DNA of 64,000 bases, taken from Betaproteobacteria bacterium. Its GTDB lineage: Bacteria; Pseudomonadota; Gammaproteobacteria; Burkholderiales; SG8-39. The position numbers and the translations under genes were made by a program. The stretch's first letter is position 1; each line of letters starts with the position of its first letter. This document shows positions 9,210 through 19,522 of this stretch, piece after piece. Location of the stretch: NCBI GenBank assembly GCA_947478805.1, contig CANJXQ010000004.1:1-64000 (forward strand). Reading direction: 5' to 3'. A model generated the notes under the pieces. The model made no database searches. It was not told the origin of the DNA and saw only the letters and a list, made by a program, of their open reading frames with translations.

Positions 9210-9866
9210 ATGTTGAATCGCACCAACGCCTCTTTCGCCGCCCTGTTGTTCGCAACCCTGCTCGGCTTCGCCGCCGCGGGCAGCGCGGTTGCGCAAGCCC
9301 CCGTCCGCGGCACCAACTATGTCGAGCTGAGCCCGCCGCAGCCGACAGAAGCATCCGGCAAGATCGAAGTGATCGAATTTTTCTGGTACGGCTGTCCGCA
9401 CTGCTATGCGCTGGAGCCCCTGATCGACCCGTGGATGAAAAAGCTGCCCAAGGACGCCGTATTCAAGCGCGTGCCGGCGATATTCAACGACCAGTGGGGG
9501 GTGGCAGCCCGCGTGTATTACGCGCTGGACGCCATTGGCGAGGAGGAGCGCGTGCGCGCGGCGCTGTTCGATGCCATCCATAAGGAAAACCTGCGCATCA
9601 CCAGCGAGTCAGCCGTAGAGGAATGGCTGGGGAAAAAAGGCGTGAGCATCGAAAAATACAAGGCGGCCTACAAGTCGTTCGGCGTGGAGTCGCGGCTTCG
9701 CCGAGCGGCCCAGATGACGCAGTCCTACAAGATCGACGGCGTGCCCACCTTTGCCGTGCAGGGACGATTCGTCATCAGCGCCACGCTGAACAATGACCGC
9801 CAGCAGTTGTTGTCGGTGACCGACTACCTCATCGGCGAAGCGCGCCGCGGCACCGCCAAGAAGTAG
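9210..9866 (+). CDS. dsbA: Thiol:disulfide interchange protein DsbA, CPHC active site
   Basis: Signal peptide plus EVIEFFWYGCPHCYALEPLIDPW...GVPTFAVQGRFV (cis-Pro). Confidence 0.94.
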   Translation: MLNRTNASFAALLFATLLGFAAAGSAVAQAPVRGTNYVELSPPQPTEASGKIEVIEFFWYGCPHCYALEPLIDPWMKKLPKDAVFKRVPAIFNDQWGVAARVYYALDAIGEEERVRAALFDAIHKENLRITSESAVEEWLGKKGVSIEKYKAAYKSFGVESRLRRAAQMTQSYKIDGVPTFAVQGRFVISATLNNDRQQLLSVTDYLIGEARRGTAKK

Positions 9867-9918
9867 CCAACGCCTGCGCGGCGCTGATCCTAGCCAGCGC
9901 CGTTGCAAGCGCGCTTCG

Positions 9919-10485
9919 TTACGGTCCCGCGGCCGGCGTGATCGTCGCGAGGGGCAAGCCCGCGTCACGCCAGGAAGCGATCCCCCCGCGGTACCAGGAA
10001 ACCCGGGTATATCCGGCGGCAACCGCGCGCAACGCGGCGTTGTAGGACAGCCAGCATTGCACATTGACGCAGAAAAACACCACGGCACGCGACTTGTCCC
10101 CGCCCGTGATCTTGGACATCAGGTCGATGAATTGGGCCTGCAACGGATCGACGAAACTCGTTCCGCGCCCCGCACCCGGAATCCAGATGGCACCGGGCAA
10201 GGTGGCATGCCCTTCGCCAGACGCCACATCGACCAGCACCGGCCTGTCGTTTGGCCCACTCCCAGCGGCAGCCTCGAGCAATGAACGCAGTTCGCGCGTG
10301 GCGATGACTTTCGCCCCGGGTATGCCCGTCGGCGTGGGCGCGGTGTATGGCGCTGCCCGAATGCGTTCCTGGGGAACGACGCCCCAATCGCGATCCTCTT
10401 CGGCGAAGCTTTGCGCAAGCCCCGGGGTGGCGTGGGTCGACACCCATGCTGCCAACAGGAACGCCTTGATCAACGGGGATCGCAT
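9919..10485 (-). CDS. Rhodanese-like protein with CXXCW motif (PQQ-dependent catabolism-associated CXXCW family, TIGR03865-like)
   Basis: Signal peptide; ...AVVFFCVNVQCWLSYNAALRAVAAGYTRVSWYRGGIASWRDAGLPL. Confidence 0.8.
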   Translation of the reverse strand: MRSPLIKAFLLAAWVSTHATPGLAQSFAEEDRDWGVVPQERIRAAPYTAPTPTGIPGAKVIATRELRSLLEAAAGSGPNDRPVLVDVASGEGHATLPGAIWIPGAGRGTSFVDPLQAQFIDLMSKITGGDKSRAVVFFCVNVQCWLSYNAALRAVAAGYTRVSWYRGGIASWRDAGLPLATITPAAGP

Positions 10486-10637
10486 AGCCTAGTTTCACCA
10501 GAGATCCATGAAAAATCAATCGATAGCGACGAATTGCGGTTGATGCCGATGTACTTTGGCAAATCACGCGCGCTGGCCTATCATCAACGCTGTTTCTCAC
10601 TCTCCGCTTGCGGCTCGTCCTTACCCCCCAACAACTC

Positions 10638-11309
10638 ATGGCACCTCCGATGCCCTCCCTGTTCCTGAACCGCACGCTGCTCGCGATCCGCTGGCTGGCG
10701 ATAGCGGTATTGTGCTGCGCGGCTACGCTGGCCGAGGCCCAACAATTCCAGGCTGGGCGCGAATACCTGCGCCTCGACCCGCCCCGCCCTGTCGCCACCG
10801 GCTCGCGTATCGAGGTGCTGGAATTCTTCTACTACGGCTGCCCGATCTGCTACGAATTCCAGCCGCACATGTCGCGCTGGATCTACCAGGCGCCGGACTA
10901 TGTGTCGCTGCAGCGCATCCCGGTGCTGTCCTCCGAGAACTGGGAGCCCTTCGCCAAGCTGTATTACACGCTCGACATCCTGGGTGAAGTGGGACGCCTG
11001 CACTGGCCCGTCTACGACAACTTCCATTTCGACGGCGTCAAGCTGAACGAAGTGAAGGTGATGATCGACTGGGTGTCGCGCAACGGCGTGGATCGCGACA
11101 AGTTCATCAGCACGCTCGAATCGGATGAAGTGAAGTCGCGGCTCGAGCAATCGCGCGAGCTGGTCAAGACCTACGAAGTCCGCGGTGTCCCCACCCTCGT
11201 GGTCGACGGCAAGTACCTGACGTCGGCGCGCCTTGCGGGAGGCACGCGCCAGCTGGCACAGGTGCTCGACTTTCTCGTCAAGATGGCCCGAACACAGCGT
11301 CCGAACTGA
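10638..11309 (+). CDS. Second DsbA-type thioredoxin-fold protein, CPIC active site
   Basis: IEVLEFFYYGCPICYEFQPHMSRW...VRGVPTLVVDGKYL; DsbA family with His replaced by Ile in the CXXC. Confidence 0.88.
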   Translation: MAPPMPSLFLNRTLLAIRWLAIAVLCCAATLAEAQQFQAGREYLRLDPPRPVATGSRIEVLEFFYYGCPICYEFQPHMSRWIYQAPDYVSLQRIPVLSSENWEPFAKLYYTLDILGEVGRLHWPVYDNFHFDGVKLNEVKVMIDWVSRNGVDRDKFISTLESDEVKSRLEQSRELVKTYEVRGVPTLVVDGKYLTSARLAGGTRQLAQVLDFLVKMARTQRPN

Positions 11310-11429
11310 TTCCTGGCCGAGGCTTGCCCCGCAGGCGCGCGCATTCTTGGGCATCCGTGAAACCCCGCGCGCGGAACCCGCCGTCGCTTGCAAGCCCGAC
11401 CCGCACCAAGGCATGAAGAAACCGACACC

Positions 11430-12206
11430 ATGATCATCTTCATCACCGGCGCATCGTCGGGCCTGGGAGCAGCTCTTGCGCGCCACTATGCCGCGACCCT
11501 GGGGACCGATGCGGTGATCGGGCTGGCCGGACGCGACGCCGAGCGCCTCGAGGCGGTCGCCCGCAGCCTCTCCCCCGCCAGCGGCGCCATCTACCCGTTC
11601 GACATCCGCGATCGCAAAGCACTGGAAACAGCGGCCCATGATTTCGTGTCCCGCTTCGGAGCGCCGGATCTGGTCATCGCCAATGCCGGCATCTCGGCCG
11701 GCACGCGCGGCGACGACGGCAATGACCTTGCGATTCTCGACGACGTCCTGGCGGCCAATGTCATCGGCCTTGCTGCCACGCTGCAGGTTTTCATCCCGTC
11801 CATGCGCGCGCGCGGCGGCGTGCTGGCAGGCATCGCCAGCGTGGCAGGCATCCGCGGCATTCCCGGCTCGGGCGCCTACAGCGCCTCGAAGGCGGCCGCC
11901 ATTGCGTGGCTGGAAGCGCTGCGCGTCGAGCTGCGGGGCAGCGGCCTTCGCGTGGTCACGGTCTGCCCGGGGTACATCGACACCCCCATGACCCGGCGCA
12001 ACGGTTTTGCCATGCCATTCCTGCTGCGGGCCGATATCGCGGCACTGCGCGTCGCCCGCGCCATTGCGTCCGGCCGCGCACTGGTCGTGGTGCCGTGGCA
12101 AATGCTTCTCGTGTCCTGGATGCTGCGCCTGTTGCCTGCATTCGTCTTCGACCGGGCATTCCAGCGCGCACCGCGAAAGCCACGCGGGAACTCGACGCCA
12201 ACTTGA
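11430..12206 (+). CDS. Short-chain dehydrogenase/reductase
   Basis: MIIFITGASSGLGAALARHYA...NAGIS...YSASKAA; SDR motifs. Confidence 0.92.
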   Translation: MIIFITGASSGLGAALARHYAATLGTDAVIGLAGRDAERLEAVARSLSPASGAIYPFDIRDRKALETAAHDFVSRFGAPDLVIANAGISAGTRGDDGNDLAILDDVLAANVIGLAATLQVFIPSMRARGGVLAGIASVAGIRGIPGSGAYSASKAAAIAWLEALRVELRGSGLRVVTVCPGYIDTPMTRRNGFAMPFLLRADIAALRVARAIASGRALVVVPWQMLLVSWMLRLLPAFVFDRAFQRAPRKPRGNSTPT

Positions 12207-12334
12207 ACACGCATCGCTCAACGCCATAATTTATATATGTTTCGATATAACAAATTTCTATTTAAGCAAGACAGTCGGATGTCTTCGCAAAACAAAGTTA
12301 TAGAATTTTGCCTTTCTAGCAGGCCGACACTGCA

Positions 12335-13144
12335 GTGAGCCCCATCGTCGACGCCCTCGGAACCCGTCACCAGCGCGCCGGCGCCGATGCGCGCATCGTA
12401 TCGCTGGTGCCCTCGATCACTGAACTGGTGTGCGACCTCGGCCTCACGGGGCAGCTGGTCGGACGAACGGGTTTTTGCATCCATCCCCGCGAGGCCCTGC
12501 GCGCCATCCCGAAGGTGGGCGGGACCAAGGACGTGGACCTCGATCATGTGCGGCGCCTCGCGCCCACCCACGTGATCCTGAACCTGGACGAGAACCGCAA
12601 GGAGACGGCCGACGCACTGGCCGCCTTCGTGCCCCACCTGGTGGTCACGCATCCGCTCGCGCCGCAGGACAATCCGCCGCTCTATCGCCTGATTGGCGGC
12701 GTATTCGGGCGCGAGCCAGAGGCCGAGGCGCTGTGCCGCCGGTTCGATGCGGCACTCGCCGCAACCACCGCGGCACTGGCCGGCGTGGCGCGCCAACGCG
12801 TGCTCTACCTCATCTGGAAGAAGCCCTGGATGACGGTCTCGCCCGACACCTACATCGCGCGTACCTTGGCACTGGCCGGGCTGGACTGCGTTGCCGCAGG
12901 TACCGGCGAGCGCTACCCCACGGTCGAGCTCGATGCCGACCTGCTTGGACACACGCAGGTCGTCCTGCTGTCGTCAGAACCCTACAGTTTTCGCCAGCGC
13001 GACGTCGATGCAATGCGCACCCTGCCGGAGATGGCTGGAATCAAGGTGGCACTGGTGGACGGGGAGATGACCTCCTGGTACGGCAGCCGCGCCATCGAGG
13101 GCATCGCGTCGTTGCCGCGACTGCGGGCCGCCCTGGACGCATGA
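12335..13144 (+). CDS. Helical-backbone metal receptor / cobalamin-binding periplasmic-type protein (BtuF-like); GTG start
   Basis: RIVSLVPSITELVCDLGLTGQLVGRTGFCIHPREALRAIPKVGGTKDVDLDHVRRLAPTHVI. Confidence 0.82.
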   Translation: MSPIVDALGTRHQRAGADARIVSLVPSITELVCDLGLTGQLVGRTGFCIHPREALRAIPKVGGTKDVDLDHVRRLAPTHVILNLDENRKETADALAAFVPHLVVTHPLAPQDNPPLYRLIGGVFGREPEAEALCRRFDAALAATTAALAGVARQRVLYLIWKKPWMTVSPDTYIARTLALAGLDCVAAGTGERYPTVELDADLLGHTQVVLLSSEPYSFRQRDVDAMRTLPEMAGIKVALVDGEMTSWYGSRAIEGIASLPRLRAALDA

Positions 13145-13172
13145 TTGCTGCGCGAGCGCCTCTCGAGGCGCG

Positions 13173-15056
13173 TTATTTCTTTCTCGCAGCCCCCAGCCTC
13201 ACTGTGGCGTAGCTCCCCGGCGCATCCTCGATGATCTTCAATTTGCCGTCGCCAGGCTTACGCGCCGGCACGCGCTCCTCACCATTCAGAGCGCCAATCC
13301 ACGCCTGCCAGTCCGGCCACCAGGAGCCCTTGTGCCATTCCGCCTTCTCCTGCCACTCCTCCGGCGTCGGCGCCAGTTCGGGATTGGTCCAGTAGCCATA
13401 CTTCTCGGCCACCGGCGGGTTCACCACCCCCGCGATGTGCCCGGATCCACCCAGCACGAAGCGCGTCTTGTCACCCTTGCCGAGCACCTTGGCGCCCTTG
13501 TAGCTGGATTTCCAGGGTGCAATGTGGTCTTCCACCGTGCTGATGAAATACGCCGGGACATCGGCGCGCGCAAGGTCGATCGGCACGCCGGCGAGCGTGA
13601 TGCCGCCCGGATCCTTCAGCGCGTTCTTCATGTACATGTTGCGCAGGTAGAAGCTGTGCATGCGCGCCGGCATGCGCGTGGAGTCGGAGTTCCAGTACAA
13701 GAGGTCGAACGGGAACGGCTCCTTGCCGAGCAGGTAATTGTTGATGACGAACGACCAGATCAGGTCGTTGGCGCGCAGCATGTTGAACGTGGTGGCCATC
13801 TCCGAGCCCTCCAGGAAGCCGCGCTCGTTCATGCGTTTTTCCAGGCCCGCGATCTGCTGCTCGTCGATGAACACACCCAGCTCGCCGGGCGACGAGAAAT
13901 CGAGCAGCGACACGAAGAAAGTGGCGCTGGCGATGCGCTTGTCACCCTTGGCCGCCATGTAGGCGAGCGTGGAAGCAAGCAGCGTGCCCCCCAGGCAGTA
14001 GCCGATGACGTTGACTTCCTTTTCGCCCGTGGCGCGTTCGATGGCGTCCAGCATGGCCAGCGGCCCCTCGAGCATGTAATCCTCGAAGCTCTTTTGTGCG
14101 TGCTTCTTGTCCGGGTTGACCCAGGACACCACGAACACGGTGTGGCCCTGCTCCACCGCCCAGCGGATGAAGGAGTTCTTCTCGCGCAGGTCGAGGATGT
14201 AGTACTTGTTGATCCACGGGGGCATGATCAGCAGCGGCCGCCGGAACACATCTTTCGTCATCGGCTCGTACTGGATCAGCTGCGCGAGATCATCCTGGAA
14301 CACCACCTTGCCAGGGGTGGTCGCCACGTTCACGCCGAGCTTGAAGGCATTCTCGTCGGTCATGCTGATGCGCAGCTCGCCCTCGCCGCGCTCCATGTCG
14401 GCGAGCAGGTTGTTCAGGCCCTTGACCAGGTTCTGGCCGCCCGACTGCGCCGTCTCGCGCAGCACATTGGGGTTGGTCAGCGCAAAGTTGGAGGGCGACA
14501 GCGCATCGATGTACTGGCGGGTGTAGAAATCCACCTTGCGGCGCGTGTCCTCGGGCAGCCCCTCGGCGTTCGACACTGCAGCGTGGATGTGGCGCCCTGC
14601 GATCAGGTACGACTGTTTCAGGTAATCGAAGAGGAAATGGTTCTGCCTATCGTCGTCACGAAACCGGTTGTCGCCCTTGCGAGGGGCTGCCACCGGCTCG
14701 ACCGGCTGCCCCAGCATGCGCATCCAGGTGTTGCCCCACAGCGCCGTGTAATCCCAGAACATCTTGGCCTGGGTTTCGGCCACGCTCCAGGGGTTCGCCG
14801 GCAGGTTCGCCCACAGGTCCATGAACGCCTTGGCGACGCCAAGCTCATCGCCGGGTGCGCCGGAGCCCCCGGTCCCGACGCCGGCGGTGTGTTTCTTCAT
14901 GTATTCCTCGAGCAGCGCACCCGATCGGCGCGCGACTTCGGAAAAGACTTTCGCCATCTCGGCAGGATCCGCAGCACCCGTTGCGCTGGCCAAACCCGCA
15001 GCCTTCGTGCCCGTACCGGAGACCGTCTTGTCGCTCGCGCCCGCTTTTTCTCTCAT
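13173..15056 (-). CDS. phaC: Class I poly(R)-hydroxyalkanoic acid synthase
   Basis: PLLIMPPWINKYYILDL...VNVIGYCLGGTLLAS (lipase-like box)...LGGSGHIAGVVNPP. Confidence 0.94.
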   Translation of the reverse strand: MREKAGASDKTVSGTGTKAAGLASATGAADPAEMAKVFSEVARRSGALLEEYMKKHTAGVGTGGSGAPGDELGVAKAFMDLWANLPANPWSVAETQAKMFWDYTALWGNTWMRMLGQPVEPVAAPRKGDNRFRDDDRQNHFLFDYLKQSYLIAGRHIHAAVSNAEGLPEDTRRKVDFYTRQYIDALSPSNFALTNPNVLRETAQSGGQNLVKGLNNLLADMERGEGELRISMTDENAFKLGVNVATTPGKVVFQDDLAQLIQYEPMTKDVFRRPLLIMPPWINKYYILDLREKNSFIRWAVEQGHTVFVVSWVNPDKKHAQKSFEDYMLEGPLAMLDAIERATGEKEVNVIGYCLGGTLLASTLAYMAAKGDKRIASATFFVSLLDFSSPGELGVFIDEQQIAGLEKRMNERGFLEGSEMATTFNMLRANDLIWSFVINNYLLGKEPFPFDLLYWNSDSTRMPARMHSFYLRNMYMKNALKDPGGITLAGVPIDLARADVPAYFISTVEDHIAPWKSSYKGAKVLGKGDKTRFVLGGSGHIAGVVNPPVAEKYGYWTNPELAPTPEEWQEKAEWHKGSWWPDWQAWIGALNGEERVPARKPGDGKLKIIEDAPGSYATVRLGAARKK

Positions 15057-15119
15057 GCTCACCCCCCTCCCTCGATCATTGCGCTCTCGGCGCATGGATC
15101 GGCTTCAAGCCCGCACCCG

Positions 15120-16214
15120 TCACTGCACTCGTCTGGCCACAAAGCGGATGACCCCGTCAGCAGCGTCCGCGCGCTCGACCCGCCCCGCCTCGAACAGGTA
15201 GTGCAGGTGCGCCATGGCCTCTCCCATCGCGATTCCCACGGTATGCGTATCGAGCTTACGCCTGAAAAGCACCGGCAATATGTCAGCGGCCGATTTCGGC
15301 TCTGCGCAGGCCAACACCAGCTCGCCCAAACGCTCCTGATGATGCGCCTGGAGGAAAGCCATGCGTCCGTGCAGGCCGCGAAAAGGCAGGCCGTGCGCCG
15401 GCAGAATCAGCGTATCGGCGGGAAAGCGGGCGTGCCGCGCCAGTGAATCGATGAACAGCTTGAGCGGGTTGCCGGTCGGCTCGGTGGCCTGGACACTCAC
15501 ATTGGTGGTGATGCGCGGCAGCACCATGTCGCCGGCAATCATCACCCCAAGCTCCGCGCAATAGAGGGTCGAATGCTCGGGCGAATGACCGTAGCCGGAC
15601 ACCACCTCCCAGCGCCGCCCGCCGATGCTCACCTCGTCACCGTCGAGCATGCGCCGATAGCTGGGCGGGAAACCGACCACGGTGCGGCGGTAATTGTTGC
15701 GCATCTCGAGCAAGTCGTCGGCGACGGCCTTGCCCAGGCCGTTCTGCAGGTACATCCGGTACATGTGCTCGGGCTCATGACTGGCCACCTCGCCATGCAC
15801 CGAATGCGCGGCATAGAACTCGCCGTTCGACATCCACAGCTCGCAGCCAAAGCGGGCGGTCAGCCATCCGGCAAGGCTCGCGTGGTCGCTGTGGTAATGC
15901 GTGCAGATCACCCGACTGGCAGTCCTCCCGGCAAATGAGCTGGCGAAAATCTGCGTCCACAGCCCGCGCGTGGCGTCGTCGGCAAACCCCGTGTCCACGA
16001 ATGCAAAGTCCTTGCCGTCGTCGAGCAGCCACAGGTTGATGTGATCCAGGATCGGGAACGGCAGCGGCATGCGCAGCCAGTGCACACCGGGCGCAACCTC
16101 CAATGTGGTGCCGGAGGCAACCGCATTGGCCCAGGGATAGACCGGCGAGGGATCGCTGGGGGGGCGCTGCAGGTGCGGATCGGACTGCAGCGGTTCGGCT
16201 TGTGGATTGGTCAT
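15120..16214 (-). CDS. MBL-fold metallohydrolase
   Basis: ICTHYHSDHASLAGWL (HXHXDH-like), downstream HSPEHSTLY and ILPAHGLPF; start MTNPQAEPL. Confidence 0.9.
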   Translation of the reverse strand: MTNPQAEPLQSDPHLQRPPSDPSPVYPWANAVASGTTLEVAPGVHWLRMPLPFPILDHINLWLLDDGKDFAFVDTGFADDATRGLWTQIFASSFAGRTASRVICTHYHSDHASLAGWLTARFGCELWMSNGEFYAAHSVHGEVASHEPEHMYRMYLQNGLGKAVADDLLEMRNNYRRTVVGFPPSYRRMLDGDEVSIGGRRWEVVSGYGHSPEHSTLYCAELGVMIAGDMVLPRITTNVSVQATEPTGNPLKLFIDSLARHARFPADTLILPAHGLPFRGLHGRMAFLQAHHQERLGELVLACAEPKSAADILPVLFRRKLDTHTVGIAMGEAMAHLHYLFEAGRVERADAADGVIRFVARRVQ

Positions 16215-16473
16215 CTGGCGGTGTCCCTGTGGGCGCGGGGCTGACGTCCCGCGCGTAAAAATACTCGTGCCCGCAGCGTGGCATGCCCGTCGATTTTCCC
16301 ACTTTGCCCGTCCCGGCGCACCTGACTGCACGCGATGGCACTCAGATCAACCACTGGCGGCCAACGGCGAGTGACAAACCGCGGCCCATGCGCCATTATC
16401 CGCGCTGCCCCATGCACTGCCCGAGCCCTCAAACTGCGGCCCCCAACAGCGGCGCTACCAGACAAGGAAAAAC

Positions 16474-17280
16474 ATGCCCCTGCTTTCGCTCGCTCACATG
16501 TGCGTGCTGGAACTGACGCCGCCCGAGATGGTTACCGCCGCGGCCGAGGCCGGGTTTTCCGGCATCAATCTGAGGCTCAGCCCGGCCCGTGAAACCGATC
16601 CCATCTATCCGATGATCGGCGACACGCCGATGATGCGCGAGACGCTCAAGCGCCTGGATGACACCGGGATCAAGGTCCTAGACATCGAAGTGCTGTGGCT
16701 GCGCCCCGACACCAAGCCCGGCGCCTACAAGGGCGTACTGGAAGCTGCCGCCCAGCTGGGGACACGCCAGGTTCTGGCCGCAGGCCTCGACCCGGACCTC
16801 GCGCGCGCCGCCGACACCTTTGCCCAGTTCTGCCTTGAGGCCCAGCCCTTCGGCCTGAACATCAACCTCGAATACATGGTGATCTCGGAAGTCAAGTCGC
16901 TCGCGCAAGCGCGCAAACTGGTTGCCGATGCCGGCCAGCCCAACAGCGGCATCCTCATCGACGCCCTGCACATCAATCGCGCCGGGACCCTGCTCGAGGA
17001 CATCGCCCGCATCGATCCCTCGCTGCTGCGCTACATGCAGTTGTGCGACGCGCCGGCCCAGGCCCCCGACAGCATGGACGGTTTGCGCTTCGAGGCGCGC
17101 CACAACCGGCTGCCGGCCGGTGAGGGCGGCCTGCCCTTGCGCGCCCTCATGGCCACGCTGCCGCAGGCCATCGACATCAGCGTCGAGACGCCGCTGGGCG
17201 GGGAGCGCGGCAAGCTGCCGGCAGCCGAGCGAGCCGAGATCCTGTTCGACACGGCGCATCGCTTCCTCGCCGGCGATTGA
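16474..17280 (+). CDS. Sugar phosphate isomerase/epimerase family (xylose isomerase-like TIM barrel), copy 1
   Basis: AAAEAGFSGINLRL...NINLEYMVISEVKSLAQARKLV...LIDALHINRAG. Confidence 0.85.
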   Translation: MPLLSLAHMCVLELTPPEMVTAAAEAGFSGINLRLSPARETDPIYPMIGDTPMMRETLKRLDDTGIKVLDIEVLWLRPDTKPGAYKGVLEAAAQLGTRQVLAAGLDPDLARAADTFAQFCLEAQPFGLNINLEYMVISEVKSLAQARKLVADAGQPNSGILIDALHINRAGTLLEDIARIDPSLLRYMQLCDAPAQAPDSMDGLRFEARHNRLPAGEGGLPLRALMATLPQAIDISVETPLGGERGKLPAAERAEILFDTAHRFLAGD

Positions 17281-17304
17281 CCAAGCGCCGCGACGCCCGT
17301 CGAC

Positions 17305-18108
17305 ATGCATCCGCGCGGTCACCCCCTGTGCCTGGAGTTCCTCACCGCCGTGGACCTGGACGCGCCCTCCTTCATTACCCTTGCCGCGAAGCACGGGTTC
17401 CAGCGCGTCAGCCTGCTGGTCAACCCCATGCCGCCCTATCAGGACTTTGACCTGCTGGGAGACACCGCGGCGCGCCGCGAAACGCGCCGGCGCTGCGACG
17501 ATCTGGGCGTGACCGTCGACATGATCGAAGCCTTCAACATCCAGGCCGACACCGTGGCGGCGAGCTTCATTCCGGCCATGGAATCCGGGAAGGTGCTCGG
17601 CAACGGCATCATCAACCTCTTGCCGCGCGACGAGGACGAGGCACGCGTCGAGGACTGTTTCGCGCGCGCCTGTGAACTGGCGGACACATTCGGGTTTCGC
17701 GTCGTGACGGAAATATCCCGACGCGCCACGCTGAAGACCCCGTCGCAAGCCGTGCGGTTTTTTCAGCGCATCGGCCGGCCGGATGTGCGCATCCTGCTCG
17801 ATACGCTGCATTTCTTTCGTTATGGCGGCACGCTCGAGGATGTGCGCGCGCATCGCGACTGGATCGGCCGCGTGCAGCTCTCGGACGGCCCGGCCGACAT
17901 GCCGCTGGCCGACCAGCTCACCGAAGCGCGCCAGCACCGGCTCGTTCCCGGTGACGGTGGCCTGCCATTGCGCAGCCTGCTGGCCGAGCTGCCGGCCGGC
18001 ATCAGCATCGGCATCGAGGTGCCGAACCGCGATTTCAGCACCGACGAGCGGGTGCGCAGGTCGCGCGAGGCCACCCTCGCGCTGCTCTCGCCCGGTACCG
18101 CTCGCTGA
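17305..18108 (+). CDS. Sugar phosphate isomerase/epimerase family, copy 2
   Basis: LAAKHGFQRVSLLVNPMPPYQDFDLLGD...RILLDTLHFFRYGG...LPLRSLLAELP; similar architecture to the preceding gene. Confidence 0.85.
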   Translation: MHPRGHPLCLEFLTAVDLDAPSFITLAAKHGFQRVSLLVNPMPPYQDFDLLGDTAARRETRRRCDDLGVTVDMIEAFNIQADTVAASFIPAMESGKVLGNGIINLLPRDEDEARVEDCFARACELADTFGFRVVTEISRRATLKTPSQAVRFFQRIGRPDVRILLDTLHFFRYGGTLEDVRAHRDWIGRVQLSDGPADMPLADQLTEARQHRLVPGDGGLPLRSLLAELPAGISIGIEVPNRDFSTDERVRRSREATLALLSPGTAR

Positions 18109-18264
18109 CAGAACCCTACAACCCCTGGGGCCAACCATGAGAAAGCAGATTTGGCCGGCTCGGGATCCGTTTTTCAGCAGCCCGATAGGCAATAATACCG
18201 GCCGTCTGCGCGCCTCGACTCTCGTGGCGGGGCGCGCGACCGCCTCACCAGCCTCCAGCAAGGA

Positions 18265-19470
18265 ATGAACATGGCTAACAACACCGCCGTCGTGCCCCAG
18301 ATCGACCTGCCCGGGCTGCGCTTTGCGCTGGGCGAGGACATCGACATGCTGCGCGAGAGCGTCCGCAGCTTCGCGCAGTCGGAGATCGCGCCACGCGCAT
18401 CCGACATCGACCGCAGCAACCAGTTCCCCATGGACTTGTGGAAGAAGGTCGGCGCGCTCGGCCTGCTCGGCATCACCGTGGAGGAAGAACTGGGCGGCAC
18501 CGCCATGGGTTACCTTGCCCACATCGTCGCCATGGAGGAGATCAGCCGCGCCTCGGCATCGGTGGGCCTGTCCTACGGCGCGCACTCCAACCTGTGCGTC
18601 AACCAGATCCGCAGGAATGGCAACGACGCGCAGCGGCGCAAGTACCTGCCGAAGCTGATCTCGGGTGAACATGTGGGCGCGCTGGCCATGTCGGAGCCGG
18701 GCGCCGGCTCCGACGTGGTGTCGATGAAGCTGCGCGCCGAGTATCGCAACGGGCGCTTCTACCTCACCGGCACCAAGATGTGGATCACCAACGGTCCCGA
18801 TGCCGATGTGCTGGTGGTGTATGCCAAAACCGACGGCGGGCCGGCGCATGCCAAGTCAGGCATGACCGCCTTCCTGATCGAAAAAGGCATGCGCGGCTTC
18901 TCCACCTCGCCCAAGCTGGACAAGCTCGGGATGCGCGGCTCCAACACCTGCGAGCTGGTGTTCCAGGACTGCGAAGTGCCGGAAGACAACGTGCTCTCCA
19001 CGGTGGGCAGCGGAGTGAAGGTCCTCATGTCCGGGCTCGATTACGAACGTGCCGTGCTATCGGGCGGACCGCTCGGTGTCATGCAAGCCTGCATGGACGT
19101 CGTCATTCCCTATGTGCATGAGCGAAAGCAGTTCGGGCAATCGATCGGCGAGTTCCAGCTCATGCAGGGCAAGCTGGCCGACATGTACACCACCCTGAAT
19201 GCCTGCCGCGCCTACGTGTATGCGGTGGGACAGGCCTGCGACCGCGGAGAAACGACACGCAAGGACGCCGCCGGCGCCATCCTCTATGCGGCAGAGAAAG
19301 CCACCTGGATGGCGGGCGAAGCCATCCAGTGCCTGGGCGGCAACGGCTACATCAACGACTACCCCACCGGCCGGTTGTGGCGCGACGCCAAGCTCTACGA
19401 GATCGGCGCCGGCACCTCCGAGATCCGGCGCTGGCTGATCGGTCGCGAACTGTTCGCGGAAACCGCCTGA
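18265..19470 (+). CDS. ivd: Isovaleryl-CoA dehydrogenase (acyl-CoA dehydrogenase)
   Basis: Acyl-CoA dehydrogenase signatures ([65 protein letters not shown]); adjacent methylcrotonyl-CoA carboxylase-type genes. Confidence 0.93.
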   Translation: MNMANNTAVVPQIDLPGLRFALGEDIDMLRESVRSFAQSEIAPRASDIDRSNQFPMDLWKKVGALGLLGITVEEELGGTAMGYLAHIVAMEEISRASASVGLSYGAHSNLCVNQIRRNGNDAQRRKYLPKLISGEHVGALAMSEPGAGSDVVSMKLRAEYRNGRFYLTGTKMWITNGPDADVLVVYAKTDGGPAHAKSGMTAFLIEKGMRGFSTSPKLDKLGMRGSNTCELVFQDCEVPEDNVLSTVGSGVKVLMSGLDYERAVLSGGPLGVMQACMDVVIPYVHERKQFGQSIGEFQLMQGKLADMYTTLNACRAYVYAVGQACDRGETTRKDAAGAILYAAEKATWMAGEAIQCLGGNGYINDYPTGRLWRDAKLYEIGAGTSEIRRWLIGRELFAETA

Positions 19471-19522
19471 TGCACGATCTGCACCGCACCTCCTCTCCAC
19501 CGACGCTCTCGATGTTGCGACG

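Noticed and set aside
13332-15446. 704-aa plus-strand ORF opposite the PHA synthase gene
   Set aside because: Antisense open frame produced by GC-rich codon bias; the minus-strand product is a clear PhaC and the translation looks like low-complexity Arg/His/Ala sequence.
16678-18849. 723-aa minus-strand ORF across the isomerase pair and ivd
   Set aside because: Overlaps three well-supported plus-strand genes; Arg/Gln/His-rich artefactual translation.
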